Shown here: positions 11,101 through 21,202 of the stretch, one piece after another
How the letters are laid out: each line of letters starts with the position of its first letter
How positions within the stretch are numbered: position 1 is the first letter of the stretch
Assembly: GCA_949126835.1 (NCBI GenBank)
Contig: OX421503.1
Coordinates: 889,001-953,000, forward strand
Direction: 5' to 3'
Length of the DNA stretch: 64,000 nucleotides
DNA from: Anisus vortex
Taxonomy: Eukaryota > Mollusca > Gastropoda > Planorbidae
Translations under genes and position numbers: made by a program
The notes under the pieces: generated by a model
The model's database searches: none
Told to the model about the DNA's origin: nothing
The model's input: only the letters and a program-made list of their open reading frames with translations

Positions 11101-12719
11101 AGTTCACAGCTGAATAATGGACTAGATTTGATCAAACTAGCTAAACCTAAGTATTTTATTTCCCAAAGACAAGAATCAGTTCTTGACATGGATTCTAGGG
11201 TGAAGTTGACAGCGAATTCTTTATTTCCCAGTGATGTAACAGTTGTCGTGGTACTTGTGTCACGGTCATGGCAAGATAAATTATTTCTACAAGTGGAAAC
11301 TGGAGCTGATGAATTTTTCTTCACGACAATTTCTAATTTTTCTTCTAGTTCATGATAGAATCGTCCCAGAATGCTGTGCGCCTTGTCTTCCTCAGCTGGT
11401 GCACACTTTTCTGTTGATCCTGAAAGAACAAATTAAATACATTTATCAATTTAATAACGACACGAATCGAATATGGGACTTTTTTTTTAAAAGACCAACT
11501 GAATTTATTCTTTCTCTTCGTTAATTATTTGGAGGAATTAAACAACAAGTTCTATATTTGTGATCAACTGCGCATTGGCTGTCAGTTGCTCCAGTCCACC
11601 ATACAGATTGTCATTGAAGGTAGCTTCCTGGTACCATATGGCTGGCCGGGTAGAGTGGTACAAGGAGCAGGTCTAAGAAACATGTTCCGCAATTTCGGGA
11701 GCTGTTCTGCTGAAGCACATTTCTCTTGCTCCAATTCGTAGTTTACGGAACATGTGTTGCTTCAGCCTGTTATGACCTGTCCTTAGCCTAAACATGATGT
11801 TTTTAAATTGGCGGAAGAGTTTGAAATACACATTTCTCTTTGGGTTGTTTTGTTGCAGCTCGAACGATCTTTCATCTTCGTTGCTTTTGAGCATTGTCTT
11901 GATTTCCTCGGGGTATAGAGATGGGTCTGCCTGGATGTGTATGTGTATTCAGTATCATAATACTAATAAAATATTTTACACAAAATGTTTTACATAGCTT
12001 TTAAGCAATTAGTTCAATATATGCACTAGAATCCCAAAGGAATTGCTCTACGCAGAACTTGCAATTGGCAAAAGGTCGTCCACATCAGAATCAAAGACAC
12101 CAGAATCATACTTGACTTTTAAGATTATGGTACCGTTGAAGTCTTAAAAATTGACTTAAAAGAACACTGATACAGTAGACCTCCAGAGAAATGACGTGGC
12201 CTGCTTAACAAAAAAATTATGAGGAAATACAAGTATAAACATTTAAAACAGCATAAAACTAAAAGAAATATTACAACAATAGAAGATATCCTTAAAGAGC
12301 TTAATTACTAGTTAATATCCATAACTGACGAGAGTAATACAAATAGTTAGATACAAAAATCCAAGGCTTTCAAAGTGTAAAACAAAATGAAATAGTCACA
12401 GATTAATAAATAGCATAATAATAAAAGCATAAAATAATACATTACATAAGAATATGTGAAATAGCTGTACTATGATGTTAACACAGTAAAACTGTCTGCG
12501 GAGTGAGATAAGCTCTAAGACTTGTCTAAAATAAACCGCAAAAAATAAGAGGAATGAGGTCGGAAGTGGTTGGTAAGGGGGCACATGTCCCACCCAGTGG
12601 CTACATCTGTGCTATTTATACATATACAATGCAGTAGTTAGTCAGTTAAGAAGCTACATACCTGTTTTGAAAACACCTTCCAGAAAAAGCCCAATGTAAA
12701 GCATTAGGAAAAAGAACAT
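1..12719 (-). CDS. Gene A: multi-domain Ig-like single-pass membrane receptor (partial at window edge)
   Basis: Hand-assembled gene with eight exons in transcription order: 12719-12662, 11419-11090, 10838-10717, 8453-8255, 4836-4718, 1167-957, 667-544 and 140-1. All junctions are GT-AG and every codon phase agrees (1, 1, 0, 1, 0, 1, 2). The product is about 434 residues within the window: signal peptide, Ig-like domain 1, domain D2 (two exons), domain D3 (two exons, a paralogue of D2), a 22-residue hydrophobic helix, a basic stop-transfer stretch and a tail with Y-S-E-I. Type-I topology at the cell surface is inferred; the ligand is unknown. The nearest family I know of is the single-pass membrane proteins of Biomphalaria resistance clusters, but I could not test homology. 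Introns hold many transposons. The last exon is open to base 1, so the C-terminus is missing. Confidence 0.72.
544..667 (-). CDS. Gene A exon 7: transmembrane helix
   Basis: A 124-bp exon, phase 1 in and phase 2 out. A short acidic/polar stalk (TQEGRLVPQEYIGP) leads into ISIAAASLLILLFAALLFII, then VVRRSR, a clear single-pass helix with a basic cytosolic flank. Acceptor TTTCCTAG; donor chosen as AG|GTATAT at 543 because it restores phase with the tail exon. The alternative donor 5 bases earlier (GTAGGT) leaves a phase that does not fit exon 8. Confidence 0.68.
957..1167 (-). CDS. Gene A exon 6: domain D3, second half
   Basis: A 211-bp exon, phase 0 in and phase 1 out, acceptor CTACGTTTTCAG, donor GTAAGTAAT. 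It encodes a run with VYYNTECTWKLSISN and KVYPNISGTDRDKDYV, matching exon 4 at VYY-x(3)-C and YPN-[VI]-[ST]-G-x-D. There are two N-glycosylation sequons (NTS, NIS). It precedes the TM exon, so D3 is the membrane-proximal domain. Confidence 0.68.
1531..1870 (+). repeat. 25-bp minisatellite, about 13 copies
   Basis: Monomer GGAGAGAAATACTAACACTT AATCC, with single-base and short-indel variants. Gene A intron 5. Confidence 0.92.
1905..2350 (-). mobile_element. LINE-1 family 3-prime fragment
   Basis: Same 3-prime end as 6135-6600: TACAGACGCTTCTTCTATAA, then GGTTTTCCTGGTTTGTTCGG and the RT C-terminal codons in reverse. Diverged and frameshifted, 5-prime truncated. Lies in a gene A intron. Confidence 0.7.
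2424..2595 (+). mobile_element. SINE-B, tRNA-derived
   Basis: GCCGGCTGGTCCAGCGGTTA head, GGTCGCGGGTTCTAGCCC B-box region, tail TTTTGGGCCTAGTGGACGTA and TAGAAGGAACGTCTGTAAAC. Confidence 0.72.
3000..3697. mobile_element. TIR element (MITE or DNA-transposon relic) with 22-bp perfect ends
   Basis: AGCATGTTCTTAATTGCCCG AA at 3000-3021 is exactly repeated in reverse at 3676-3697, flanked by TTA on both sides as a possible target duplication. The inside is GC-rich, with TTCG-rich subterminal repeats and a perfect 30-bp tandem duplication at 3251-3310. No transposase. Gene A intron 5. Confidence 0.75.
4440..4520 (-). mobile_element. hAT-like terminal fragment
   Basis: In reverse it starts CAGGGGTCGGAAACC and continues to GTGTGCCAAACTAGG and GCGTGCCAACAG, the usual look of hAT MITE ends. 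Related remains at 56265-56420. Confidence 0.4.
4718..4836 (-). CDS. Gene A exon 5: domain D3, first half
   Basis: A 119-bp exon, phase 1 in and phase 0 out, acceptor CTGTTTCAG, donor GTAAGTG. It encodes VKNITC, then IKCYIYKVYPPA and a short tail ending TDNEH. It is a paralogue of exon 3 by cysteine spacing and the YP-x-A motif. The open frame runs past the donor, but the paralogous exon and phase both support splicing here. Confidence 0.6.
5067..5115 (+). repeat. AT microsatellite
   Basis: Pure (AT)n in a gene A intron. Confidence 0.95.
5405..5910 (+). repeat. Degenerate minisatellite interrupted by unrelated DNA
   Basis: Recurring ACCAAGCCTATGAAAACTTT ACATTTCTGCAAC-type units of about 50 bp, at 5407-5440 and 5665-5905, flanking a GC-richer insert at 5440-5650. 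Confidence 0.6.
6135..8040 (-). mobile_element. LINE-1 (Jockey/CR1-like), 5-prime truncated, RT frame intact
   Basis: A single minus-strand frame runs from 8040 to 6218 with a full reverse transcriptase: LANVTPLFKKGDKSDPGNYR, DAILLDFSKAFDKVHH, SGVPQGTVLGTLLFLIYIND and VRLFADD at the active site, ending KYSFFPSGIRAWNGLPEQ. The endonuclease is missing. The 3-prime UTR carries a conserved segment (6160-6217) and ends in AAGAT-type repeats near 6140. It lies in the gene A intron between exons 4 and 5. The unbroken frame suggests a recent insertion or a source for the other copies at 1905, 20380, 22315 and 30400. Confidence 0.85.
8063..8196. mobile_element. 134-bp MITE with TIRs
   Basis: AGTAGAGATG at the left and CATCTCTACT at the right, extended imperfectly by ATCGAACC, flanked by TTAG on both sides. 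It sits 23 bp from the 5-prime end of LINE-1. Confidence 0.65.
8255..8453 (-). CDS. Gene A exon 4: domain D2, second half
   Basis: A 199-bp exon, phase 0 in and phase 1 out, after a long pyrimidine tract ending TTTGCAG and before GTATGTGC. The protein contains VYYVSLCQ and SIYPNVTGKDEDIKYSV; the YPN-V-T-G-x-D motif is repeated in exon 6. Its length is identical to gene B exon 3 (199 bp, same phases), which supports common descent. Confidence 0.66.
8576..8745 (+). mobile_element. SINE-B, decayed head
   Basis: GGGTTCTAGCCCTGCCGCCG and GGAGTTTTGGGCCTAGTGGA match the 2424 copy. Confidence 0.65.
9075..9333 (+). mobile_element. SINE-A, tRNA-derived, near full length
   Basis: Head GGGGACACAGTGGTCCAGTG-GAAGCGCG (A-box region) and TGTTCGGATCC (B-box region), then the body to GGACCGACGGGTTCTTTA. 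Gene A intron 3. Confidence 0.75.
9667..9830 (+). mobile_element. LINE RT C-terminal fragment
   Basis: Frame GHKKKYLGVRSFESVAPTLW, NSLPQTLRESETRESFKN, NTFLFG and stop: the C-terminus of an L2/CR1-like RT. Related decayed pieces at 13567-13725, 60770-60870 and 61870-62160. Confidence 0.6.
9949..10090 (+). mobile_element. SINE-A, head half
   Basis: GGGCACAGTGGCCGAGCGGT AGCGCG head with TGTTCGGATCC; truncated where an L2-like fragment follows at about 10135. Confidence 0.75.
10135..10520 (+). mobile_element. L2/CR1-like LINE 3-prime fragment
   Basis: Plus-strand relative of 18947-19390: ATATCTCTCTGCTACAAGTG, the LSCLELY-type region, then KTHLFK and stop at about 10427. Frameshifts present. Gene A intron 3. 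Confidence 0.65.
10717..10838 (-). CDS. Gene A exon 3: domain D2, first half
   Basis: A 122-bp exon, phase 1 in and phase 0 out, with acceptor TTCCACAG and donor GTAGGT. It encodes 41 residues including KNVSC and INCIVYGIYPKA. The C-x-V-Y-x-x-YP pattern recurs in exon 5 of this gene (IKCYIYKVYPPA), so D2 and D3 are an internal duplication. It also resembles the B/C-strand region of C1-set Ig domains, though that could be convergent. Confidence 0.62.
11090..11419 (-). CDS. Gene A exon 2: Ig-like domain 1
   Basis: A 330-bp phase 1-1 exon follows the acceptor TTCTTTCAG and ends at GTAAGTG. It encodes about 110 residues with several Cys (including TCRNNLSC and DSCLW) and N-x-S/T sequons. The end, CLWEIKYLGLA then LFSCELKSFG, aligns with the ends of the Ig-like exons of genes C and D (W-x-x-x-Y-x-G-x-A ... 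LF-x-C-x-L). The length equals that of the gene C exon exactly. This is probably a ligand-facing domain; the fold is inferred from spacing, not shown. Confidence 0.7.
11546..11935 (-). mobile_element. LINE C-terminal fragment in gene A intron 1
   Basis: Minus-strand frames contain IMFRLRTGHNRLKQHMFRKL, TAPEIAEHV, TCSLYHSTRPAIWYQEATF and NDNLYGGLEQLTANAQLIT. This is the conserved end of jockey/I-type polyproteins. Broken by a stop near 11673. Confidence 0.65.
12662..12719 (-). CDS. Gene A exon 1: signal peptide
   Basis: The minus-strand ATG at 12719-12717 opens 19 codons reading MFFFLMLYIGLFLEGVFKT, a hydrophobic secretion signal. The exon ends in phase 1 at a GTATGT donor (12661-12656). This ATG was chosen because it starts the hydrophobic run and its splice phase matches the next exon. 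A 58-bp signal exon ending in phase 1 also begins genes B, C and D. Confidence 0.7.
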
Positions 12720-14560
12720 TTTTAAAACTTTTTTTTTTCAAATAGACTCCAGGTCTTGCAAAAATACTGTTAACAAAAAATTAAATTCGTCATTATAATT
12801 ACTTTAAACATAATGAATCATAACTAAACATAACTAAACATAATTAAGTATAATTACTTCTTCTACATTAGCGATTGTGATAGAAGCTTCAATGTATTGT
12901 CTACATTTTGATTTTGGTAATAAAAACGCACACAAACATAAAAAAGGGCAAATTAATCATTTGTCGTCCTAAGTCATATACCTAATCATGTGAGTCTTTT
13001 AAAACTACACGATTATTGTTTTTTCTCTATGTTTGAATCTATTAAAAGCACTTGCCAATTATAACTTAACATATCATTTCCTGGTTTGACTTATGACTTG
13101 ACTTTATACTAAGACTTAAATAATTTAAGAGATTATAAAAACAACTTCCGTCTGAGTCATAGAAACATAAATAAATTTAAGCATGGTATTTTCCAATTAC
13201 TGGAATTAATTTATTTTTAAACTGAGACTGTGGGGCCAGCCACTGTGGCGTAAAAAAAGGGTCAAAGCACCCGTGGGGGGGGGGGGGGGGTTGGTGCCTG
13301 CCACGATATTTTAGTTTTCATTTGTTCATTAGAAAGCGGTAGCTGAGGATTAAAATCAATTCCCTATTTTTTTTTTTTAAATTGAAATTTTAGTCGATAA
13401 CCAATTAATGAAAATTTTGCCTCAGTTGACTTTGTTTTTTAATAATATAACTCTTTAAGGGTCAGTATATGGGCATGTCTCTGTTAATTTTGAAATAACA
13501 TTTAAAACAGTAAACTGATCAATACATGTATTAAAGGGACTGCTCTCCTCGACACAGTCACTTCTGTAAATTCTCAGTGTGGATGGACACAAAAAGAAGT
13601 ACATTGGAGTGCGCACATTTAACCTGTGGCACCTTCTGTATGGAAAACCTTGCCTCAGACACTGATAATTTCTAAGACAAAGGCGTCTTTTAAAAAGAGT
13701 TTGAGGACCTTGCTCTCTAACTAGTGTTTCTCTTACCTATTCCCTCATCTGCCACTGAAATTGTTTATCAAGAACGCCTGGGACAGCCGACTCATCTGAT
13801 TCCCCTGGTTATGCCAATGATTTCAGGTGTGTAGCACTGCCAGAAAAGTTAAGAAAACTAGATAAAACGCTCTGGAATTGGATGTATTTGATGTGATGTT
13901 TATGATATGAGTTACAAGAAGGCTATTAAGGGTGTTAGTTGTATAGAGGAATATAGTTACTATGTTATATTACTTGTCATTGCATATGATGATTTAGCTG
14001 TCAGAAAATTGAAAAGCTACGAATGTCAACGTATATGATATTATGTTTTTTATGTATACTATTGGTATAAAATCGTTAAGATACTTGAAATAAAAGTTTA
14101 TTTTATAGGATGTGTTATATGAATATTAATACAAAGATATTATAAGGTTTCCCTTACAGGCTTTGATGGTCCCTAAAGCTGATGAGTTATCTGACGGTAC
14201 AGCGGGATTATGTGACCATTACAATATCCATTCGCTTTTACTTTCCTCGAACAATTGTAGCGTATTAGCAATAAGTACCATAATCACACGATTAATTGAT
14301 TTATATAAATTTACTGGAATAAAAAATATATAATTTCAATATAAAACCTGTTTAGTAAGTGTTTAATAAAAAAAATATAAAATATATTAACAATTATCAG
14401 CATACTATGCTGTCTTTTTTTCGCTTGCAGATTTTTGTGTGTGTTTTAGAAATAGCTCTAGAAATCATCGTAATAAAAGTGTAAATATAGGATGCGTTAG
14501 TAGGCCTGGCTGTTGAAAGATCCAGTAGGATATGACTTTTTAACACAAAAGTAAATTTTA
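12720..14560. other. Upstream DNA of gene A, no exon seen
   Basis: AT-rich DNA upstream of the gene A ATG. It contains a LINE fragment at 13565, a 14-base G run at 13277 and no convincing exon. No clear TATA box chosen. Confidence 0.5.
13565..13730 (+). mobile_element. LINE RT C-terminal fragment, decayed
   Basis: GTGGATGGACACAAAAAGAA and the following bases match 9670-9800; frame broken. Confidence 0.5.
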
Positions 14561-14804
14561 TTATGTTATATTGAGCAGAAACCTGGACTACAACCAAAAC
14601 CATCATCAGGAAAGCCCAGACTTGCATTAATAGCTGCCAAAGAAGGATTCTTTAGATACGCTGCTCTTACACCATTAGAATTGCAACTGTCTCGCAAAGA
14701 ACCTGCCGGCTTTCTGTAGAAGATGAAATCAGGAAAAGTAGATGGGGTTTAATAGAGCTCGCATAGAAAAAAAACAACGCCATCTAATATCACTTTGGAG
14801 GCTC

Positions 14805-14975
14805 TACAGTGGAACCTACAAGGAAAGAGAAAAAGAGGTCGGCCAAGAAACAGCTGGCGACGCGAGTTAGAGGCATACATTTTAAAGAATGCTTCATCTG
14901 CAAAGGAAAGAGGACGCTGGAGATCTTTGAGTGGTGGCCCAGACTCCAGTAAGGAGGAATATTATACCTAGTGAA
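14805..14975 (+). mobile_element. RTE-like LINE C-terminus
   Basis: Frame WNLQGKRKRGRPRNSWRREL, EAYILKNASSAKERGRWRSL and SGGPDSSKEEYYT stop, with related decayed sequence from about 14610. The GKRKRGRPRN-x-WRR block is typical of RTE/Jockey C-termini. Confidence 0.6.
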
Positions 14976-14999
14976 GTTGAATTTGCAGAGTTCATTATC

Positions 15000-17520
15000 C
15001 TTGAAGTTTATATTTGGACATAGCGTAAAGGATTGAGAAATATAGTGAGAAGGGTGGAGGGAAGGGAGGCGATTATTTAGTTCTACGTACTTAAGGTCTG
15101 ATGGTGATGTGTCTCTCTATGGCCTTTTCAGAACGGACTAAGCATGATTAGAACCTGAGTTAGGTATAAGTCTTTTTTAAAGACGTTGTTATTAAAGTTA
15201 GTACTAAAATAGTAATAAAGTTAGAACTAGCTTTTGAAATTGTCCAATCAAAAAGACTTATTTAAGCGCCCTCTTATTCCCTTCAAACTGTCCCACTTTT
15301 TATTCTTGAAAGAAAAAAACTTCCTTTTTATTTTCTGGAAAAGCCCAGCTTTTTCTTGGAAATATACCAATGTTTATTCTTCAAAAGGCCCTTATGTTTG
15401 GAATATGGTCTTAGACGGAACGGATACGTGTTGACCCTTCAAAGGTCATGTCGCTTTATCGGGTGTACAACGATTTCACCCTGAGACATTAAGAAAACAT
15501 CACGATCGGTCAACGGACTCTTATTTATGAAGTACTACACCCTGTGCAGAAACAAAAAGAAGAAAAAAAAACAACAAAAAAACAAAACAACCAACAACAT
15601 ATAATATAGCTTTTTTTTCTTCAACTACAATGAATTGCTTTGTTTCTTATTTAAAAAAGTCTTACCTCATTGCATGTGTATTCGTTTATTTATTGTAAGG
15701 AAATTTATTTAGGCCAAAGATCGAATTGCTATAAAGTACAAACTAACAGAATGTAAACACAATGCATATATTTGCAATCGTAGATAAAGATATAACTGAA
15801 TTCGAATATAAATAACTCCTTAACAAAGTGTGTGTTGATTTCTTTGTTGTATGTTGTATGCAATAATATCTTCAACAAACTACTTAATAGCTTAAATAAA
15901 TGTTTTAGAGGAGTTTAACAACTATTTCCACGTAGCTAACATGTTGTACTATATCGAAATAGTGTTATAAACACCACTAGTGCTATTATTGCATACAGAT
16001 TAAATATAATACATATAAATTGAAGCTTTTCTACTTGAGGCTGTCGTAAGCATTTATCGAATCACCAAGACAAAGACTACGAGCTCCACAGAAGAGCGTA
16101 GACTATATTCTTTAGTGCTAGCCAGGAGTCATGAAAAAGGGGATTTTAGCTGTAGGCCTAAACACAATCTCATCGTAGATTGTCGCATACGAAATAAATG
16201 TCTAAGTGACTTTAAAAAAAACAAAAAAAAACAAAAAAAAAACAACATTAACTCATGAATGCTGCTAATTCTTGCAACTAGGTCGACTAATCCTTCGGTT
16301 AGCACACCAGACGGCCAACCTGATGACCTCCCAATTCTAACACTACCGTGAACAGGAGTTTATTAGGTCATACAACTCGTTTTATGAAAGAGCAAAATAA
16401 AACAAGAATAAAGACGCATACTTTTATTACAATGTTTTTGTTCTAATGTAGCACAGATAACATGACATATAACACATACCTAAATATTAATCCCACATAC
16501 ATAACTGTGTTCAGTTTCAGGAAGTGAATAAATAATCTTGTGACCTACTAATCCTTGATATTTACTATCTTGAGATTTCGATCTTAATCCAAGAAATTGA
16601 CGTGATAATCTTACAAAACAAAACATTTAAAGCACATAATTTACCAAGAAATTGTTTAACAACATGGATAGATGTTTGTAGTAGTTTTATTTCCATTACT
16701 TTACATACACATTTAAAAAACTCTTTCTCAGTCAATCTACTGTTGGCTTTATGTGTTTGCAAACAAATATAAATAATATTGGGAATTTCCGCATTAATAT
16801 AAATAGAACTGGAGGGAAACCAAGGAATCTGTTTCTATTAACGAGTCTATATGATAATTGAATGTAAAGGAAACAGAACAAAATACAAATGTAAGTACTA
16901 AAGGAATTAATATTAAGAGCTAATGCGATACCTAGTTCTGTGCCACACAATTCTTTATTTAGATTCACTTTGTATTCGTGTAAATAATATAAAAGATAGC
17001 TGGCTGTAATACTTTAACAAAGAAAATAAGGGATATAACTTAATTGCGATCTGGACTAATGGCACACAAATAAAGCACGAATTATTTCCCTTGCATTGTA
17101 ATCTGTAACTTTTAAGCTTAACTTTTGTAAATAGATTCTAGTGACTGGTTCTTTTTCTTTAACACTTTTTAAAAATTTGTTTTGTTTTTTCACACATGCG
17201 CAAAACTCATTCTATTTGTTTTAAAGAGATATTACATTCTCATTTTGTGATTCAATTTTTGGAATATGTATGGTGAATTAAATATGTGTAGGCTTACTTT
17301 TTTCATTTAAACGCCAAATCAAACCACGAGTTGTTACCAAAGACTATAATAATATATTCCGCTTGCTTTAATATTTCTGCTTTTTGATGACTTGAATGTT
17401 TTTTTCGGAATTATCGATTCCCTTTTGTATTGTACACTTCTGTTTTATTTAATCGCTATGATTTTCTTAATGAAAAATAAAAATAAAAATTGAAAGGTGT
17501 TTACAGCGGAAACATTTAGG
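15000..17520. other. Intergenic A-B spacer, no gene seen
   Basis: AT-rich, with short A-rich stretches (15555-15590, 16215-16245) and a weak SINE-B-like stretch at 16286-16370. Short open frames here have no motif or splice context. Confidence 0.5.
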
Positions 17521-17529
17521 AAAACGTAG

Positions 17530-18320
17530 GAGCATAGAAGTCATTTAAGACAGCATTATTGGATGCGAGAGACGCCTCAGGTGGCTCGGCCATGTAAAGA
17601 GAGAGTTGGTCGACGGTCATAGGAAGACAGGGCGCCCGAAACTGCGCTTCAAAGATATATACAAAAGGGACTCGATCCAGAGATCCATCGACCCCGACAC
17701 ATGGGAATGTCGAGCCGCTGACCGCCCAACCTGGAGGCTCGCAGTTAGGCGTGGCACATCGTGCGCAGAAACTGGGCGTATCGGGACTGCCATCTTGAAA
17801 ATATCGAGACGGAAACACCTGCTACAACAGCCATCCGCCTTCAAATGCCTCAAGAGCGGCAGGGATTGCCAATCCCGGGTTGGCCTACACAGTCATTCTC
17901 GGCGGTGCAGTTGGATACCTCTCGGATGCCGACGACAATTGGATGCGCACAGAAAAAGAACAGATAAGCTCTTAAAATATATCAAGTGGTCTTTGTTTAA
18001 ACAAAGTTATAAGATGAAAATGGCAAACATTGACGTCAACCTGAGCCTCTTACGATCTGCACTTGTAAAAAAAATAAGCGGAAGTGGCCATTAAAAGGCT
18101 AACAATCTTTTCTAAATAAATATTTGTTTTGGTCTCATTTCATTTGTATTACGTATTTGAATTTCATTTTTTTAAATGTTTATATTTTACTATACGTATT
18201 TGTGAGATTAAGTAGACCTGGTCTATATGGATTTGCCTCTTTAGCCACACGAGGGCCTGCAAGGGAGATAGATCGTCTCTCGAGACGTACAATGCCGACG
18301 ATATGTTTACAGATTTGGAA
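17530..18320 (+). mobile_element. RTE-like LINE C-terminus with zinc-finger-like end
   Basis: Frame with LVDGHRKTGRPKLRFKDIYK, RSIDPDTWECRAADRPTWRL and a C-x(5)-C-x(n)-H-x(5)-C-like end (KCLKSGRDC, GLHSHSRRC). The 3-prime part CCTCTTTAGCCACACGAGGG to 18300 is probably its UTR. Markedly GC-richer than its surroundings. Confidence 0.62.
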
Positions 18321-18946
18321 GTGATGGGCACTTTCAATATATTCGCTGGTCAATGTAAAATACATATAGTATCAGAGATCAGTGAATTTTACCTAAATAT
18401 AGTTTGGACTAAGACTAATGAACTTGTTTCCAAGCCTAATCCAAGCTTTTTAAAGTTCAGTGGATTAAACAAATTAATAGCAAGATTTCTTTTTACTAGA
18501 GCTTTTTCCCCTTGTCTTACTAATGCACTAGCTATTGTCATTATGTTCAGCGAATTGTCTTAATCTAGAATATTAGATTAATTTGTTAGTTTTATAATAA
18601 GTAAAAAGAAAAGTAAGTCCCTTTCCTTTTCAACACAATTGACGAAAAATAGTACCCATTTTAGGACAACGGACTAATGAAACGATATTTTAAAATAAAA
18701 TAAATTGACCATGAAATTTTATAAAATTGGGTGGCCACCACAACCAGTGAAAAACGTTTCTCTCTCTCTCTCTCGAACAGCAAATACATTTTACTTAGTA
18801 GGCCTACAAGGCATAATAATAATAATAATAATGATGCTTATATGGCGCATATCCCGTTGATAACAGTTCTATGCGCTGAAACGACAGTTACATAATACAG
18901 CCAACGAACAACAGACGAAAATATAAATATGTAAACGCAAATACTG

Positions 18947-19480
18947 CTAACGAAATAGGTGAGTCTTCAGTCGGCGCCTGAAGGTGTCTAAGCTAGGGCT
19001 CTGTCGAAGCTGTAGTGTTAGGTGATTCCAAGCAGACGGTCCCGCGTAGGAGAAAGCACGTTTGCCAGCGGACACTAGCCCCACACGAGGGATCCGCAGA
19101 GTAAGCGCATCAGAAGCCGAGCGAAGTGGACGGGATTTGGTGTAGAGCTCAAGACAGGAGCGAAGGTAATCCGGGGCAGAGTTATTCAGGCACTTATAGC
19201 AGAGAGAAGCCAGCTTATACGAGATCCGGTTGTTGATGGGTAGCCAGTGCAGAGATCGGAGCAGAGGAGTGATATTATATAACTTCTGGTTCTTGAGGAC
19301 TAGTCGGGATGCGCAGTTCTGGATACGTTGGAGGCCCTGAAGGGAGGAGGCCGAGAGACCAGCCAAGAGAGAATTGCAGTAGTCCAAGTGGGAGAAGAGA
19401 AGAGAGATGACAAGCTTAACACAAGCTTCCTTGGTGAGATAAAGGCATACACTTTCAAAATAAGTCTGCAGTTGATAAAT
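18947..19480 (-). mobile_element. L2/CR1-like LINE C-terminus
   Basis: Minus-strand frame MDYCNSLLAGLSASSLQGLQ, RIQNCASRLVL, TPLLRSLHWLPINNRISYKL and KRAFSYAGPSAWNHL, ending KTHLFR. This is the conserved C-terminal end of L2-like RTs. 3-prime tail of ATT repeats at 18814-18832. Confidence 0.75.
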
Positions 19481-20090
19481 GCAATAATATCATTGGTTTT
19501 GAACTAGCTGTGCCGTTACTAGAATTAGGCAATTATGTACAAGGCATTTATATGTGGAAACCATTTTCATTGATTGATAATAATATGGTTTTACCGCATA
19601 TTTTACACACAGGACAGTGACAAAGATATACTTCAGTAACAAAGGCTTACAACACTTCTAAGATGACACACACAGTAACATAAAAGTAATAACACGACAC
19701 GATGTTTGAGTCATACAGTTCACTTGTGGAGGAAATGTAGGCTTAGATCTCTTCTCCACTTAGCATTAGGCTAAACAATAACGTTTTGTGTGAGTATATG
19801 TGTATATTTCATAACATTGCTAAGCCTAAGTCGTAGAGTGTCCTGATAAAATATTGTGAAAAAAGCAACTGTTTAGTGCAGGCATGCTAACATATATTCT
19901 TTATTTTTCAAAACACAAACATCAAAATAAACTCTGCAAAGTTTACAATATTTCATGGATTTAGCCACTAAGTTTATTTGTATCTTTGCCTTATTTATTT
20001 GTAAAGGTATTTCTTTTTTTTTGTCATTTGTATAGAAAACATATTACGTATGATCTGTTTTAAATCATATTAATTAACTTAGATACTTAT
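19480..20090. other. Intergenic spacer, nothing recognised
   Basis: No coding pattern, repeat family or RNA gene recognised; unique-looking AT-rich DNA between an L2-like fragment and SINE-B. Confidence 0.5.
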
Positions 20091-20096
20091 ACGTTT

Positions 20097-20295
20097 TACA
20101 GACGTTCCCTCTAGATTTTAGATAGAAGATTATTAATAATAATAAGACTTATATAACGGGGGTAGAACCCGCGACGTGTCAGTTGGTTTTTCGGTTGACA
20201 GTCCAGTGAACTAACCGCTGGGCCAGCCGTTCACAAGTCCCAGAGCTCCTGTAGGGCGGCAGTGATTGGTCTGCGGCAGGGCTAGAACCTAACGC
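20097..20295 (-). mobile_element. SINE-B
   Basis: Minus copy with TAGAACCCGCGACGTGTCAG and ACTAACCGCTGGGCCAGCCG. A second partial head follows (GGGCGGCAGTGATTGGTCTG), so this is rearranged. Confidence 0.65.
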
Positions 20296-20374
20296 TTTAA
20301 CTAGTCACATTTCTTGTTTAAATTTGGTGTAGTTCAATAAAAGTATGCTTACTCTTCCATGTTACTTATCGTAT

Positions 20375-20590
20375 AATATGTTACAGATGTTGCTCATCAA
20401 CGTAAAGTTTCTGCGTCCTGCGCTTATCCGTGGTTTCGAGTCTATTCTAGCATGTTGATTAGCATTTTTAAATAAATTAAGTTATGATTTCCTGGTATAT
20501 TAAGGCAACCCAATCAATGCCCGGAGGCTACTCGGGAAGAAAGATAACTTTTATGTAAGAGTTCTCGCCTTTGGAAGAAGAAAACAAATT
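20375..20590 (-). mobile_element. LINE-1 family 3-prime fragment
   Basis: Decayed copy sharing TTACAGATG, GCGCTTATCCGTGGTTTCGAG and the GATTTCCTGGTATATTAAGG segment with 6170-6290. Frame destroyed. Confidence 0.6.
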
Positions 20591-20610
20591 TATCTGTATG
20601 TCTCATTCTT

Positions 20611-20705
20611 ATGAGGCCAGCTGGTCCTGTTGTTAGTGCATCGGACTGTTAAAAATTCACCATCACTTTCGCCTGGCGATCTGCTGTTCAATGGGGTCCT
20701 GGTTT
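20611..20705 (+). mobile_element. SINE-B head, decayed
   Basis: GAGGCCAGCTGGTCCTGTTG and CGGACTGTTAAAAATTCACC resemble the SINE-B head. Confidence 0.45.
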
Positions 20706-20763
20706 GTTTGCCGAAACAAGTCGGTGTTCCTGACTTTTTCTTTAGTATGTAGCTTTGACAAAG

Positions 20764-21015
20764 TAAAGTACCCGTCGGACCGAATCGATTCATAGGTCCG
20801 ATGAAGCAGCGTTCACCAGTTTCTGTGACCACGGCAAACTAGGTGATTGTGTGGCCAGCACTATGCACAGCCGCCTTTACCTTACCTCAACTAAGGTCTG
20901 GTACCCATCAGATCTGGGTAGACTAAGGGACACCCTCGAGACCCGGGAAAAAATCCTGGTCTTCACCCGGATTCGAACCCGGGACCTTCGGTTCGTCAGT
21001 CGAACGCACTGCCTT
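20764..21015 (-). mobile_element. SINE-A upstream of gene B
   Basis: Minus-strand copy; B-box GGTTCGAATCC at 20972-20985 in reverse, tail AGTACCCGTCGGACCGAAT. Ends about 125 bp before the gene B ATG. Confidence 0.75.
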
Positions 21016-21138
21016 GACAAAGGTTTGGAACTTATTGCATGTTGGACATTAAATTTATATTATATATTACTTTCAAATGTAATTAAATTATTCTTTAAAA
21101 TTCGTTTTGTAGCCGGACAGCAAACACCGAGTTGAAAA

Positions 21139-21202
21139 ATGGTTTTAAAAAGTACCAAGATAGTGTCGTACATTTTGTTCTTTGTTGCATTATGTTCTAA
21201 AG
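21139..21202 (+). CDS. Gene B exon 1: signal peptide
   Basis: An ATG opens MVLKSTKIVSYILFFVALCS followed by K, then a GTACCT donor in phase 1. A lysine near the N-terminus followed by a hydrophobic run is a typical signal peptide. A SINE-A copy ends about 125 bp upstream, so SINE sequence lies in the promoter or 5-prime UTR. Confidence 0.66.
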
